A stretch of 23,677 nucleotides of DNA from an uncultured Lachnospiraceae bacterium (lineage in GTDB: Bacteria > Bacillota > Clostridia > Lachnospirales > Lachnospiraceae), in contig CARQVR010000053.1 in assembly GCA_949051815.1 (NCBI GenBank), forward strand, positions 1-23,677. Direction: 5' to 3'. The position numbers were made by a program, and so were the translations under genes. Under the pieces are notes generated by a model that did no database searches, was not told the origin of the DNA, and saw only the letters and a program-made list of their open reading frames with translations. Position 1 is the first letter of the stretch; every line of letters starts with the position of its first letter. This document shows positions 1 through 6,912 of this stretch, one piece after another.

Positions 1-296
1 CCAAAATGATGATAAGCGGCGCAAACTGCCTGCTCTTTGACGAGCCGACGAACCACCTCGACATGGAGGCGATCACAGCCCTGAACGAGGGCATGAAGAA
101 ATTCAAGGGAGTGGAGATTTTTTCCTGTCATGACCATCAGGTTGTGCAGACCACGGCCAACCGCATTATGGAGATCCTGCCGGACGGCACCCTGATCGAC
201 AAGATCACCACCTACGACGAGTATCTGGAAAGCGATGAGATGGCGAGAAAACGTACCGTCTACACAAGCACTGCCAGTCAGGAAGAAGACGACTAA
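1..296 (+). CDS. ABC-F family ATP-binding protein, C-terminal end (partial)
   Basis: The reading frame is open from the left edge, so the gene begins outside the window. Only about the last 98 residues are present. They contain the Walker B and D-loop signature LLFDEPTNHLD of the second ATPase domain, followed by the switch-histidine region SCHDHQ (usually SHDRxF), both typical of ABC-F proteins. These are soluble twin-ATPase proteins without membrane domains that act on ribosomes as translation factors or antibiotic-protection factors. The acidic tail after YDEYLES ends in EEDD and is too short to show which ABC-F subgroup this is. The family call is firm; the subfamily and any resistance role cannot be judged from this fragment. 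A structured repeat follows 0-50 bases after the stop codon. Confidence 0.88.
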   Translation, partial: KMMISGANCLLFDEPTNHLDMEAITALNEGMKKFKGVEIFSCHDHQVVQTTANRIMEILPDGTLIDKITTYDEYLESDEMARKRTVYTSTASQEEDD

Positions 297-350
297 AGTG
301 GGAAGTACTAAGTCTCACTTGGGAGAATGCCTAAGATACGGCATTCTTTG
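296..350 (+). repeat. Dispersed hairpin repeat, copy A
   Basis: The intergenic spacer between the ABC-F and PHP genes contains AGTCTCACTTGGG at about 311-323, followed by a stem with arms AGAATGCC (324-331) and GGCATTCT (340-347) around an 8-base loop. The outer two pairs (GG with TT) can only form as G-U wobbles, whereas other copies have Watson-Crick pairs there. An additional short pairing AAGTG (296-300) with CACTT (316-320) may form a second stem. This copy lacks the GTCAGC hairpin seen in copies B and C. It lies in the direction of transcription, about 30 bases before the PHP start codon. Confidence 0.7.
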
Positions 351-379
351 CATGAATATATAGATAATAGAGGAAAAAG

Positions 380-1249
380 ATGAAAGCCATCGACCTGCAC
401 ACCCACACTTGCAAATCAGACGGCAGTTACACGCCCACGGAACTGGTGGACTATGCCATAGAGAAAAATCTGGCGGCCATAGCCATTACGGATCACGACA
501 CCATAGAGGGACTTGACGAGGCGGTCTCTCACGCTGCATCCCTGCGGGCGCGCTCTCTTCCCTCCGTGGAAGTAATTCCCGGCATTGAATTTTCCACGAA
601 ATACGATAAGCAGGATGTACACATTGTAGGACTTTACATTTCTTATGAAAAAGAAGCGTTTCAAAACGCGCTTGGCGGCTTCGTGGACTCACGCGAAAGC
701 CGCAATATAAAAATGTGTGAAAATCTGCAGGGTGCGGGTATCGACATCACCTACGAAAGACTGCTTCGCATGTATCCCGAGGCGGTGATTACCAGAGCCC
801 ATTACGCCTCTTTCCTGCTGGAACACGGATATGTGAGAAGCCGGCAGGACGCGTTCGCAAGATACCTCGGCGACCACACGAAATACTTTGTGCCGCGGGA
901 GAAGGTAACGCCCTCTCAGGCGGTGGAACTGATCCTAAAGGCGGACGGCATTCCCATTCTGGCCCATCCGCCTCTCTATCATATGGGAAACGACAGACTG
1001 GAAGCGCTGATCTCCTTCCTGAAAGCGGACGGACTTATGGGGATCGAAGCTTTCTACAGCACCTACAACAATCAGGATGTGCGGGACATGCTGCGGCTGT
1101 CTGAAAAATATGACCTGCTTGTAAGCGGCGGCTCCGATTTTCACGGCGCGAACAAGCCCGGACTGGATCTTGGCTGCGGGTACGGCAGACTGTATGTCCC
1201 GGAAGACGCGCTGCGCAAAATAAAGGCGGCGCTTCCCAAAGGAGTCTGA
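380..1249 (+). CDS. PHP domain metal-dependent phosphoesterase
   Basis: The 289-residue protein carries the full set of PHP metal-binding motifs: DLHTHTCKSDG at residues 5-15, ITDHDT at 36-41, PGIEFS at 67-72, a histidine in TRAHYA near 141, AHP at 195-197 and SGGSDFHG at 249-256. This arrangement, with an insertion between the GIE and AHP motifs, matches the family of the E. coli YciV/RnaAM (TrpH) enzymes, which hydrolyse 3',5'-nucleoside bisphosphates and short 5'-phosphorylated RNA. A cytoplasmic nucleotide phosphatase or small-RNA exonuclease is therefore the best guess, but substrate cannot be fixed from sequence. The start follows GAGGAAAAAG. It is followed by a HAD phosphatase gene on the same strand after 58 bases. 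Confidence 0.88.
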   Translation: MKAIDLHTHTCKSDGSYTPTELVDYAIEKNLAAIAITDHDTIEGLDEAVSHAASLRARSLPSVEVIPGIEFSTKYDKQDVHIVGLYISYEKEAFQNALGGFVDSRESRNIKMCENLQGAGIDITYERLLRMYPEAVITRAHYASFLLEHGYVRSRQDAFARYLGDHTKYFVPREKVTPSQAVELILKADGIPILAHPPLYHMGNDRLEALISFLKADGLMGIEAFYSTYNNQDVRDMLRLSEKYDLLVSGGSDFHGANKPGLDLGCGYGRLYVPEDALRKIKAALPKGV

Positions 1250-1307
1250 ACCTGCCGCCGAAATTCCCGCAATATAAATAACACATGTAACGAAAAGAGG
1301 GCACCCT

Positions 1308-2129
1308 ATGAAAATGCTATTTACGGATTTAGACGATACGCTGTTAAATAATCAGAGTCAGGTTTCCCCGGAAACCAAAGCCTTTCTGGACGAATTTCTG
1401 GCAGCAGGCAACCGGCTGGTACTCTCCTCCGGCAGACCTCTTATGAGCGTGATGGAGGTAAAGGAGCTGGCGGGACTGACCCAGCCCGGTATTTTTTTAA
1501 GCTGCTCCAACGGCACACGGGTTTACGACTGCGACAAACAGCGCACCATCCGGAAATCGGGCCTTCCTTTCTCCTATATCACCTGTTTACAGGAACAGGC
1601 AAAAGCGCTCTCCCTCCATATCCAGACTTACCGCGACAGCGATACAGACAACGCCGTCGTTTCCCCCGCGGATGACGAAGAAATCCGGTATTACCGCCAA
1701 AAGATCCATCTGCCCCTCGTAGTTTCCGAAAACCTGCGGGAAGCCCTCACGGAAGAGCCTTGTAAAATGCTCGCTATTAGTTTACATAACGTTGACAAAT
1801 TGGAGCGTTTCCGTCATGCCATTGCAGACTGGGCGGAAGGAAAAGTCCGCACCATCTATTCCAGCGACAAGTATCTGGAAATTTTTGACTGGAATGCAGG
1901 CAAGGGCAGCTCTCTGCTCTTTCTGTGCGATTATCTCGGCATCCCCGTCTCCGATACCTACGCCGCCGGGGATGCGGACAACGATATTTCCATGCTGGAT
2001 GCGGCTGGATGCGGCATCGCCATGAAAAACGCCACGGACAAAGTGAAAGCCCACGCCGACATTGTCACAGACCTTGACAACGACCAGAATGGGCTTGCCG
2101 ATATGATGCGGAAACTGTTAGCACGATAA
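1308..2129 (+). CDS. Cof-type HAD-superfamily hydrolase
   Basis: This is a 273-residue haloacid dehalogenase-type phosphatase. Motif I is DLDDTLL (residues 7-13, nucleophile Asp7 and acid/base Asp9), motif II is SSGRP (40-44), motif III is the lysine of AGKGSSL near 199, and motif IV is GDADNDISML (221-230). The large insert between motifs II and III is the C2-type cap of the Cof/YidA subfamily, whose members dephosphorylate sugar phosphates, nucleotides or cofactor phosphates such as pyridoxal phosphate and FMN. Substrate is not predictable here. The start is preceded by AAGAGGG. The gene ends 25 bases before the convergent small gene at 2155, with a degenerate repeat fragment in between. 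Confidence 0.88.
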   Translation: MKMLFTDLDDTLLNNQSQVSPETKAFLDEFLAAGNRLVLSSGRPLMSVMEVKELAGLTQPGIFLSCSNGTRVYDCDKQRTIRKSGLPFSYITCLQEQAKALSLHIQTYRDSDTDNAVVSPADDEEIRYYRQKIHLPLVVSENLREALTEEPCKMLAISLHNVDKLERFRHAIADWAEGKVRTIYSSDKYLEIFDWNAGKGSSLLFLCDYLGIPVSDTYAAGDADNDISMLDAAGCGIAMKNATDKVKAHADIVTDLDNDQNGLADMMRKLLAR

Positions 2130-2131
2130 TC

Positions 2132-2163
2132 TGCGGAGAATGCCGCTTTTCACGCTATTCTAT
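2132..2163 (-). repeat. Dispersed hairpin repeat, fragment D
   Basis: The 21 bases at 2132-2152 are identical to 18378-18398, the outer half of copy C (core GGAGAATGCC plus the loop). The other arm has decayed to a GCTATTC-like sequence and runs into the stop codon of the minus-strand gene ending at 2155, so only an imperfect hairpin remains. It lies tail-to-tail between the HAD gene and the small acidic gene. It may still act as a weak bidirectional terminator, but no U-tract supports that. Confidence 0.55.
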
Positions 2164-2409
2164 GATCAGGTACCTTCCGTCCCCGATTGCAAACACTTCA
2201 TCGGCCTCCAGAATCCCTTCCTCGTCGGCGCCCTCCATGTCGACGCCCTCCTCCTCGAAAAACTCCCACACTTCCCTGACGGAATCCACCACAACCGCCA
2301 TGCACTCCTCAAGGAAGTTCTCCGCCTCCTCGTAGGTCTCAGCTACCTTCTCAGGATAAAGCTGCAACTGATTCTCCAAAAAGCACTGTACCGTTTTCTC
2401 GTCAAACAA
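2155..2409 (-). CDS. Small acidic conserved protein, function unknown
   Basis: This is an 84-residue protein rich in Glu and Asp, with no membrane segment or signal peptide. It begins FDEKTVQCFLENQLQLYPE and ends GDGRYLIIE, and its predicted helical middle (ETYEEAENFLEECMAVVVDSVREVW) is followed by a short beta-like end. I recall similar small proteins next to maf in Clostridia, sometimes mislabelled as glyoxalase-like, but see no metal-binding glyoxalase motif. The start is a TTG: two consecutive TTG codons (2412 and 2409) follow GGGAGGG, and the second has the better spacing of 7. The only nearby ATG (2416) opens a four-codon reading frame ending in TGA. It follows maf on the same strand after 66 bases. 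Confidence 0.65.
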   Translation of the reverse strand: MFDEKTVQCFLENQLQLYPEKVAETYEEAENFLEECMAVVVDSVREVWEFFEEEGVDMEGADEEGILEADEVFAIGDGRYLIIE

Positions 2410-2475
2410 CAATCATCCCTCCCTGTCTCTTATAGTTTACATAACGCAAAATCCTCACCGGCAAAAACAGACGCT

Positions 2476-3063
2476 TTACAGCAGACCCCGCTTTTTAAGC
2501 TCCTGACAAAGCCGCCCCACCGGCAGCCCGACCACATTGTTATAATCCCCGCAGATTCCCTGAATATGCGCCGCGCATAGTCCCTGAATCGCGTACGCGC
2601 CCGCCTTGTCCATCGGTTCCCCGCTGTCCACATATCTTAGAATCTCCTCGTCGGTCATGGCGTACATGGTCACATCCGTACACTCGGAAAAGGTCGCAAA
2701 CATCGGCTGCATGTCTTTATACTTCCACGCGAGGGTGACGCCTGTGTACACCTGATGGCTGCCGCCCTGCAATTCCTTTAACATGCGCGCCGCATCCGCC
2801 CGGTCCGCCGGCTTGCCAAGAATTTTTCCCCACGCGCTCACCACCGTATCCGCGCCGATCACGACAAAATCCTCTTTTCCCTCCGCCGCCAGTTTTCCAC
2901 AGACGTCCACCGCTTTCTGATAGGACAGCTCCTCCGCCACTTCATCCGGTTTCTCTTTCGTGCTCTTCTCCTCCACCGTGCCCGGCACGACCTTGAAGGA
3001 GATGCCCACCTGCTTCAGAAGTTCTTTCCGTCTCGGCGATGCCGAGGCAAGATAAATTTTCAT
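2476..3063 (-). CDS. maf: Maf family nucleotide pyrophosphatase
   Basis: This 195-residue protein starts with the family signature LASASPRRKELL (residues 5-16), followed by a conserved glutamate-rich substrate region and VIGADTVV (68-75). Maf proteins are cytoplasmic house-cleaning enzymes that hydrolyse non-canonical or excess nucleoside triphosphates (dTTP, UTP, m5UTP or pseudo-UTP depending on subgroup), and some affect septum formation. Length is normal and no key residue is missing. A GGGGAAAT sequence precedes the ATG. The gene is 24 bases downstream of ppk, suggesting one transcript with the polyphosphate genes. Confidence 0.92.
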   Translation of the reverse strand: MKIYLASASPRRKELLKQVGISFKVVPGTVEEKSTKEKPDEVAEELSYQKAVDVCGKLAAEGKEDFVVIGADTVVSAWGKILGKPADRADAARMLKELQGGSHQVYTGVTLAWKYKDMQPMFATFSECTDVTMYAMTDEEILRYVDSGEPMDKAGAYAIQGLCAAHIQGICGDYNNVVGLPVGRLCQELKKRGLL

Positions 3064-3087
3064 ATTTCCCCATTCCTTTCAACCACT

Positions 3088-5214
3088 TTAGTCGTGGTGC
3101 ATTTTCGGGATAAAGACCCGTTTATGTACGTTTCCGGCCTTCTCCTTCGCCGCCGCCTTTGCCGCCTGACAGAAGGCAAGCTGGGCATTGAACACTTCCT
3201 TCCCGCGCTTATCCACCTTCACATAAACGCCGTCGGGCTGTAAAACCTGCGCCTTCACCGTGTCCTTAAGCTGACAGTCCAGAATGGTTTTCAGCTTCTC
3301 CTGCAAAGCAGGCTTCTCGATGGGGAAAAGGATTTCCACCCTGCGCTCTAAGTTTCTCGGCATCCAGTCCGCGCTGGCACAGTAGTATTCCGGACTGCCG
3401 TCATTTTCAAAATAAAAAATTCTTGCGTGCTCCAGAAAGTTTCCGACAAGGGAGCGTACCGTAATGTTTTCGCTGACGCCCTCGATTCCCACGCGCAGAC
3501 AGCAAATCCCACGGATGATCAGATCAATCTTTACCCCTGCCGCGCTTGCCTCGTAGAGCGCCTCGATCACGTCCTTGTCGCACAACGCGTTCATCTTGGC
3601 AATGATTCGGGCGGGCCGCCCGGATTCGGCGTGGGTTTTCTCTCTGGCGATCAGATGGATAAACCGGTCCTTTAACCAATGGGGCGCCAGAGAAAGCCGG
3701 TTCCAGCTTCTTGGCTCCGAGTAGCCGGACAGCATGTTAAACACCGCCGTGGCGTCCTCCCCGATCAGCTCCGAACAGGTAAAATAGCCGATGTCCGTGT
3801 AGAGCTTCGCCGTAGAATCGTTGTAGTTGCCCGTGCCAAGATGGACGTAGCGCCGGATGCCGTTCTCCTCTCTTCTGACAACAAGTGTTATTTTACTGTG
3901 CGTCTTAAGACCCACCAGTCCGTAAATCACATGACATCCTGCCTTCTCCAGCTTTTTCGCCCACACAATGTTATTTTCCTCGTCAAATCTCGCTTTCAAT
4001 TCCACAAGCACGGAAACCTGTTTGCCGTTTTCCGCCGCCTGTTCCAGAGCCGCTATAATGGGAGAATTGCCGCTGACGCGGTAAAGCGTCTGTTTGATGG
4101 CCAGCACCTCCGGGTCTTTGGCCGCCTGCCTGATAAACCTTACCACCGGCTCGAAGCTCTGGTAGGGATGATGCATAAGGATATCGCTCTCCCTGATCTT
4201 CGCAAACACGTCCGCATCCTCCGGAAGCTCCGGCACGGTCTGGGGCGGCAGATAGCTGTGCTCTTTCAGATGGTCGAACCCTTCCACCCCGTACAGCTTC
4301 ATCAGGAAAGTCAGATCCAGCGGCCCGCTGATGGCATAGATATCCTCTTTCGGGATCGTCAGCTCCTCCCGGATCAGCCGGAGCAGACGGCTGTCGATGC
4401 CTTCCTCCACCTCCAGACGGATCACCTGTCCCCACTGTCTCTTCTTGAGCTGCTTCTCGATCTCCTGCAAGAGATCCTCCGCCTCCTCCTCCTCAATCGT
4501 CAGATCGGCGTTTCGCATGATGCGGAAAGGATAGGTGCAGACGATATCGTAATTCAGGAAAAGTTTGTGTATGTTTCGCTCGATCACTTCCTCGAGAAGG
4601 ATCAGACGCCTTTCCTCCCCGGCGGGAATTTCCACCAGACGGGATAGAACGCTTGGTACCTGCACGGTAGCAAACTCCAGCTCCCCGTCGCCGTTTTTCT
4701 TCGTCATCAGCGCCCCCAGATTCAGGGATTTATTGCGGATCAGCGGAAACGGACGGGATGAATCCACCGCCATCGGAGTGAGCACCGGATATACATTGTC
4801 CATAAAATAACTGTCCACATAGGCCGCCTCCCCCTTCGTCAGATCCTCATGATGGGAAATGATGCGAAGCCCGTTCGCCGAAAGCTGCGGCAGAAGAGAA
4901 CGGTTGTAAGTATTATACTGCCAGCTCACAAGCTGATGGGTCTTTTCATTCACCCGCACAAGCTGCTCTGCCGCCGTCATTCCCGCGATATCCCGCTTCT
5001 TGTAGCCCGCGTTTACCATATCCTTAAGGGACGCCACACGCACCATAAAAAACTCGTCCAGATTGGACGCCGTGATGCTTAGAAATTTCAGCCGCTCAAA
5101 CAGCGGTAACTGTTTATCTCTCGCCTCCGCCAGCACCCTCTCGTTAAAGAGCAGCCAGCTCAGCTCTCTGTTCGTATAATAAGATTCATCTGCAAAATTT
5201 TTCCCTTGCGCCAT
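3088..5214 (-). CDS. ppk: Polyphosphate kinase 1
   Basis: PPK1 reversibly transfers the gamma phosphate of ATP to a growing inorganic polyphosphate chain. The roughly 708-residue product has the normal length and all domains: the N-terminal helical domain opening with YYTNRELSWLLFNERVL, the head domain, and two phospholipase D-like catalytic domains. The autophosphorylated histidine lies in GLKTHSK (about residue 439), followed by RYVHLGTGNYN. The second catalytic domain shows IRGICCL and NFLEHARIFYF, with the second conserved histidine. I prefer the second ATG (5214), 8 bases after AGGAGG; the first ATG (5220) is too close to it. The gene sits 55 bases behind ppx, so synthesis and breakdown of polyphosphate are encoded side by side. 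Confidence 0.96.
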   Translation of the reverse strand: MAQGKNFADESYYTNRELSWLLFNERVLAEARDKQLPLFERLKFLSITASNLDEFFMVRVASLKDMVNAGYKKRDIAGMTAAEQLVRVNEKTHQLVSWQYNTYNRSLLPQLSANGLRIISHHEDLTKGEAAYVDSYFMDNVYPVLTPMAVDSSRPFPLIRNKSLNLGALMTKKNGDGELEFATVQVPSVLSRLVEIPAGEERRLILLEEVIERNIHKLFLNYDIVCTYPFRIMRNADLTIEEEEAEDLLQEIEKQLKKRQWGQVIRLEVEEGIDSRLLRLIREELTIPKEDIYAISGPLDLTFLMKLYGVEGFDHLKEHSYLPPQTVPELPEDADVFAKIRESDILMHHPYQSFEPVVRFIRQAAKDPEVLAIKQTLYRVSGNSPIIAALEQAAENGKQVSVLVELKARFDEENNIVWAKKLEKAGCHVIYGLVGLKTHSKITLVVRREENGIRRYVHLGTGNYNDSTAKLYTDIGYFTCSELIGEDATAVFNMLSGYSEPRSWNRLSLAPHWLKDRFIHLIAREKTHAESGRPARIIAKMNALCDKDVIEALYEASAAGVKIDLIIRGICCLRVGIEGVSENITVRSLVGNFLEHARIFYFENDGSPEYYCASADWMPRNLERRVEILFPIEKPALQEKLKTILDCQLKDTVKAQVLQPDGVYVKVDKRGKEVFNAQLAFCQAAKAAAKEKAGNVHKRVFIPKMHHD

Positions 5215-5269
5215 ACCCATGGCCTCCTTCTTCCACCAAATATATATTTTAGAAGCGCTTTTCTCACTG

Positions 5270-6796
5270 CTATCCGCGCTGGCGGATCACCGGACGGACG
5301 CTGTAAACTTCCTCAAAGAAGTCGGAGCGCCTTGTAAACAGCCCCTTCTCCAGCGTAATATCCACCGACTCCTCCACGGTAATGACAAGCTCCCGCTCCT
5401 TTAACACCGCTTTTACATCCTTAAACTTCTGCTTATGGCTCCGGTCAAGTCCGTTGGCGACTTTAAGGATCGCCGTCAGCTTCGCTATGGTCAGATAGGC
5501 GTCTCTGTCGATGGTACTGTTTCCGCCCACCACCTGCCAGTAGTCAAACTCCATATGATTGTACTTCACCACATTGGCCACGATCTCCCGCTCCGTGTGG
5601 GAGAGGCCGATGATCTCCGTGGACATGATGATGTTGTAGGAGCATTCGCCCAGATTTACCAGACTGATGTACTTGCCGCAGTCATGCAAAAGCGTGGCGA
5701 TCCGCAAAAGCAGCCGCTCCCGCTTCCCGAGACCGTGCACCTTCTTCATGCTGTCAAAGATAGTCAGGGCGATCTTCTCAAGCGTCTCGCCCCTTCGTCT
5801 GCTGCCCATGTACCGCTTGCTTATGTTCTGCGCGCAGGCGATGATATCCTGCTCGAAATCATGCTCTTCCCTGATGATTTTATGTCTTTGGGCGTACTCG
5901 TATGCCATGCCGTCGCAGAGCGTCACGCCCGGCGCCCAGATCATATTGGCGCCCATCATCTTGGCAATCCGGTTAATCAGAATACCCGAAATATAGAGAA
6001 GCGGTATGTTTTCTTCCGGCATATCCAGCGCCTTTGCCGCCTGCTGGGCCGACTTGGAACGGATCCGCTCCAAAAACTTTTCCACGGCGGGCGCTTCCAC
6101 GCTGCTCTCCTCCAGCGCCAAAACGTTCTTCCCCACTATCGCGGAAATATAGTCATCCACCACGATGATGTTCTCGATCTGTCCGTCCTTCAAATACAGC
6201 TTTTTAAACAACTGTATCTGGGAACTCACCATCTCATCAAGAATCACCTCGTACTGTCTGGGGCTGATATTCAGCCGCCCGAGCTGATCCTGAAGCCGCA
6301 GCACCCCAAGCCTCATATTCTGGGTCGTGACGAGCGTGTCTTTGTCAAAGAGGGAAATCTGAATACTTCCGCCGCCGATATCCACAATCGCCGTCCCCTT
6401 CTCCACGATCCTGTTGAAGCGTCCTCTCGATGCAATCGCCTTGTAATTCAGGAAACGCTGCTCCGAATTGCTGAGGACTTCTATGCGGATCCCTGTGCGC
6501 TGTGCTATCTGATCCAGAACGATCATGGTATTTTCCGTCTCCCGGATCGCGCTGGTGCCGTAGGCGGTGTAATCGTCCACCTTGTAGCTTTTCATAATGT
6601 CGTTATAATCCCGCAGCACCCGGGAAAGCTCGTCCACACGGTCATAGCTGATTTTCCCCGTGGTAAAGGTATCCGTTCCCAGATCAATCCGGTGCCTGAT
6701 ATGGTCCACCGCCCGCAGACCGTTTTTGGAAGAAATTTCAAATATTTTCATGCCAAGCTCATACGAGCCAACATCTATCGCCGCAAATGTTTTCAT
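5270..6796 (-). CDS. ppx: Ppx/GppA family exopolyphosphatase with C-terminal HD domain
   Basis: The 508-residue protein has the actin-like ASKHA fold of exopolyphosphatases: phosphate-1 loop AIDVGSYELG (6-15), GTSAIRE (80-86), the catalytic glutamate in SNSEQRF (about 112) and phosphate-2 loop DIGGGSIQISLF (139-150). The C-terminal part holds an HD-type region with LLHDCGKY (369-376), as in long Ppx/GppA proteins. Members split phosphate from polyphosphate ends or convert pppGpp to ppGpp; adjacency to ppk favours polyphosphate but does not exclude pppGpp. I chose the ATG at 6796 because GGGAGG lies 5 bases before it; an upstream in-frame ATG at 6826 is possible. Repeat copy B lies directly upstream, in the spacer after the DUF815 gene. 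Confidence 0.92.
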   Translation of the reverse strand: MKTFAAIDVGSYELGMKIFEISSKNGLRAVDHIRHRIDLGTDTFTTGKISYDRVDELSRVLRDYNDIMKSYKVDDYTAYGTSAIRETENTMIVLDQIAQRTGIRIEVLSNSEQRFLNYKAIASRGRFNRIVEKGTAIVDIGGGSIQISLFDKDTLVTTQNMRLGVLRLQDQLGRLNISPRQYEVILDEMVSSQIQLFKKLYLKDGQIENIIVVDDYISAIVGKNVLALEESSVEAPAVEKFLERIRSKSAQQAAKALDMPEENIPLLYISGILINRIAKMMGANMIWAPGVTLCDGMAYEYAQRHKIIREEHDFEQDIIACAQNISKRYMGSRRRGETLEKIALTIFDSMKKVHGLGKRERLLLRIATLLHDCGKYISLVNLGECSYNIIMSTEIIGLSHTEREIVANVVKYNHMEFDYWQVVGGNSTIDRDAYLTIAKLTAILKVANGLDRSHKQKFKDVKAVLKERELVITVEESVDITLEKGLFTRRSDFFEEVYSVRPVIRQRG

Positions 6797-6830
6797 TTTC
6801 CCCTCCCGCAACTCCTTCTTCTGCATTCCA

Positions 6831-6905
6831 TCACAGAGAATGCCGCATTATGGCATTCTCTCAAGCGAGACTTAGAACATCCAGGTCAGCTTGCTGACTT
6901 TGCTG
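6831..6905 (-). repeat. Dispersed two-hairpin repeat, copy B
   Basis: This copy fills most of the spacer between the DUF815 gene and ppx. Read on the minus strand it has a hairpin GTCAGC-AA-GCTGAC (6885-6898), then CTAAGTCTCGCTTG, then a perfect 10-bp stem with arms AGAGAATGCC and GGCATTCTCT (6835-6844 with 6852-6861) around a 7-base loop. It begins a few bases after the DUF815 stop codon and ends about 35 bases before the ppx start. The same blocks recur in copy C at 18378-18452 and, in part, in copy A. Confidence 0.75.
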
Positions 6906-6912
6906 TGAGCCA

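Noticed and set aside
1..296. Antibiotic-resistance call for the ABC-F fragment
   Set aside because: Only the end of the second ATPase domain is visible; the inter-domain linker that separates resistance from housekeeping ABC-F proteins is outside the window.
3679..4647. 322-codon open frame on the plus strand
   Set aside because: It lies antisense within ppk and shows no recognisable motif; ppk is intact in the other strand.
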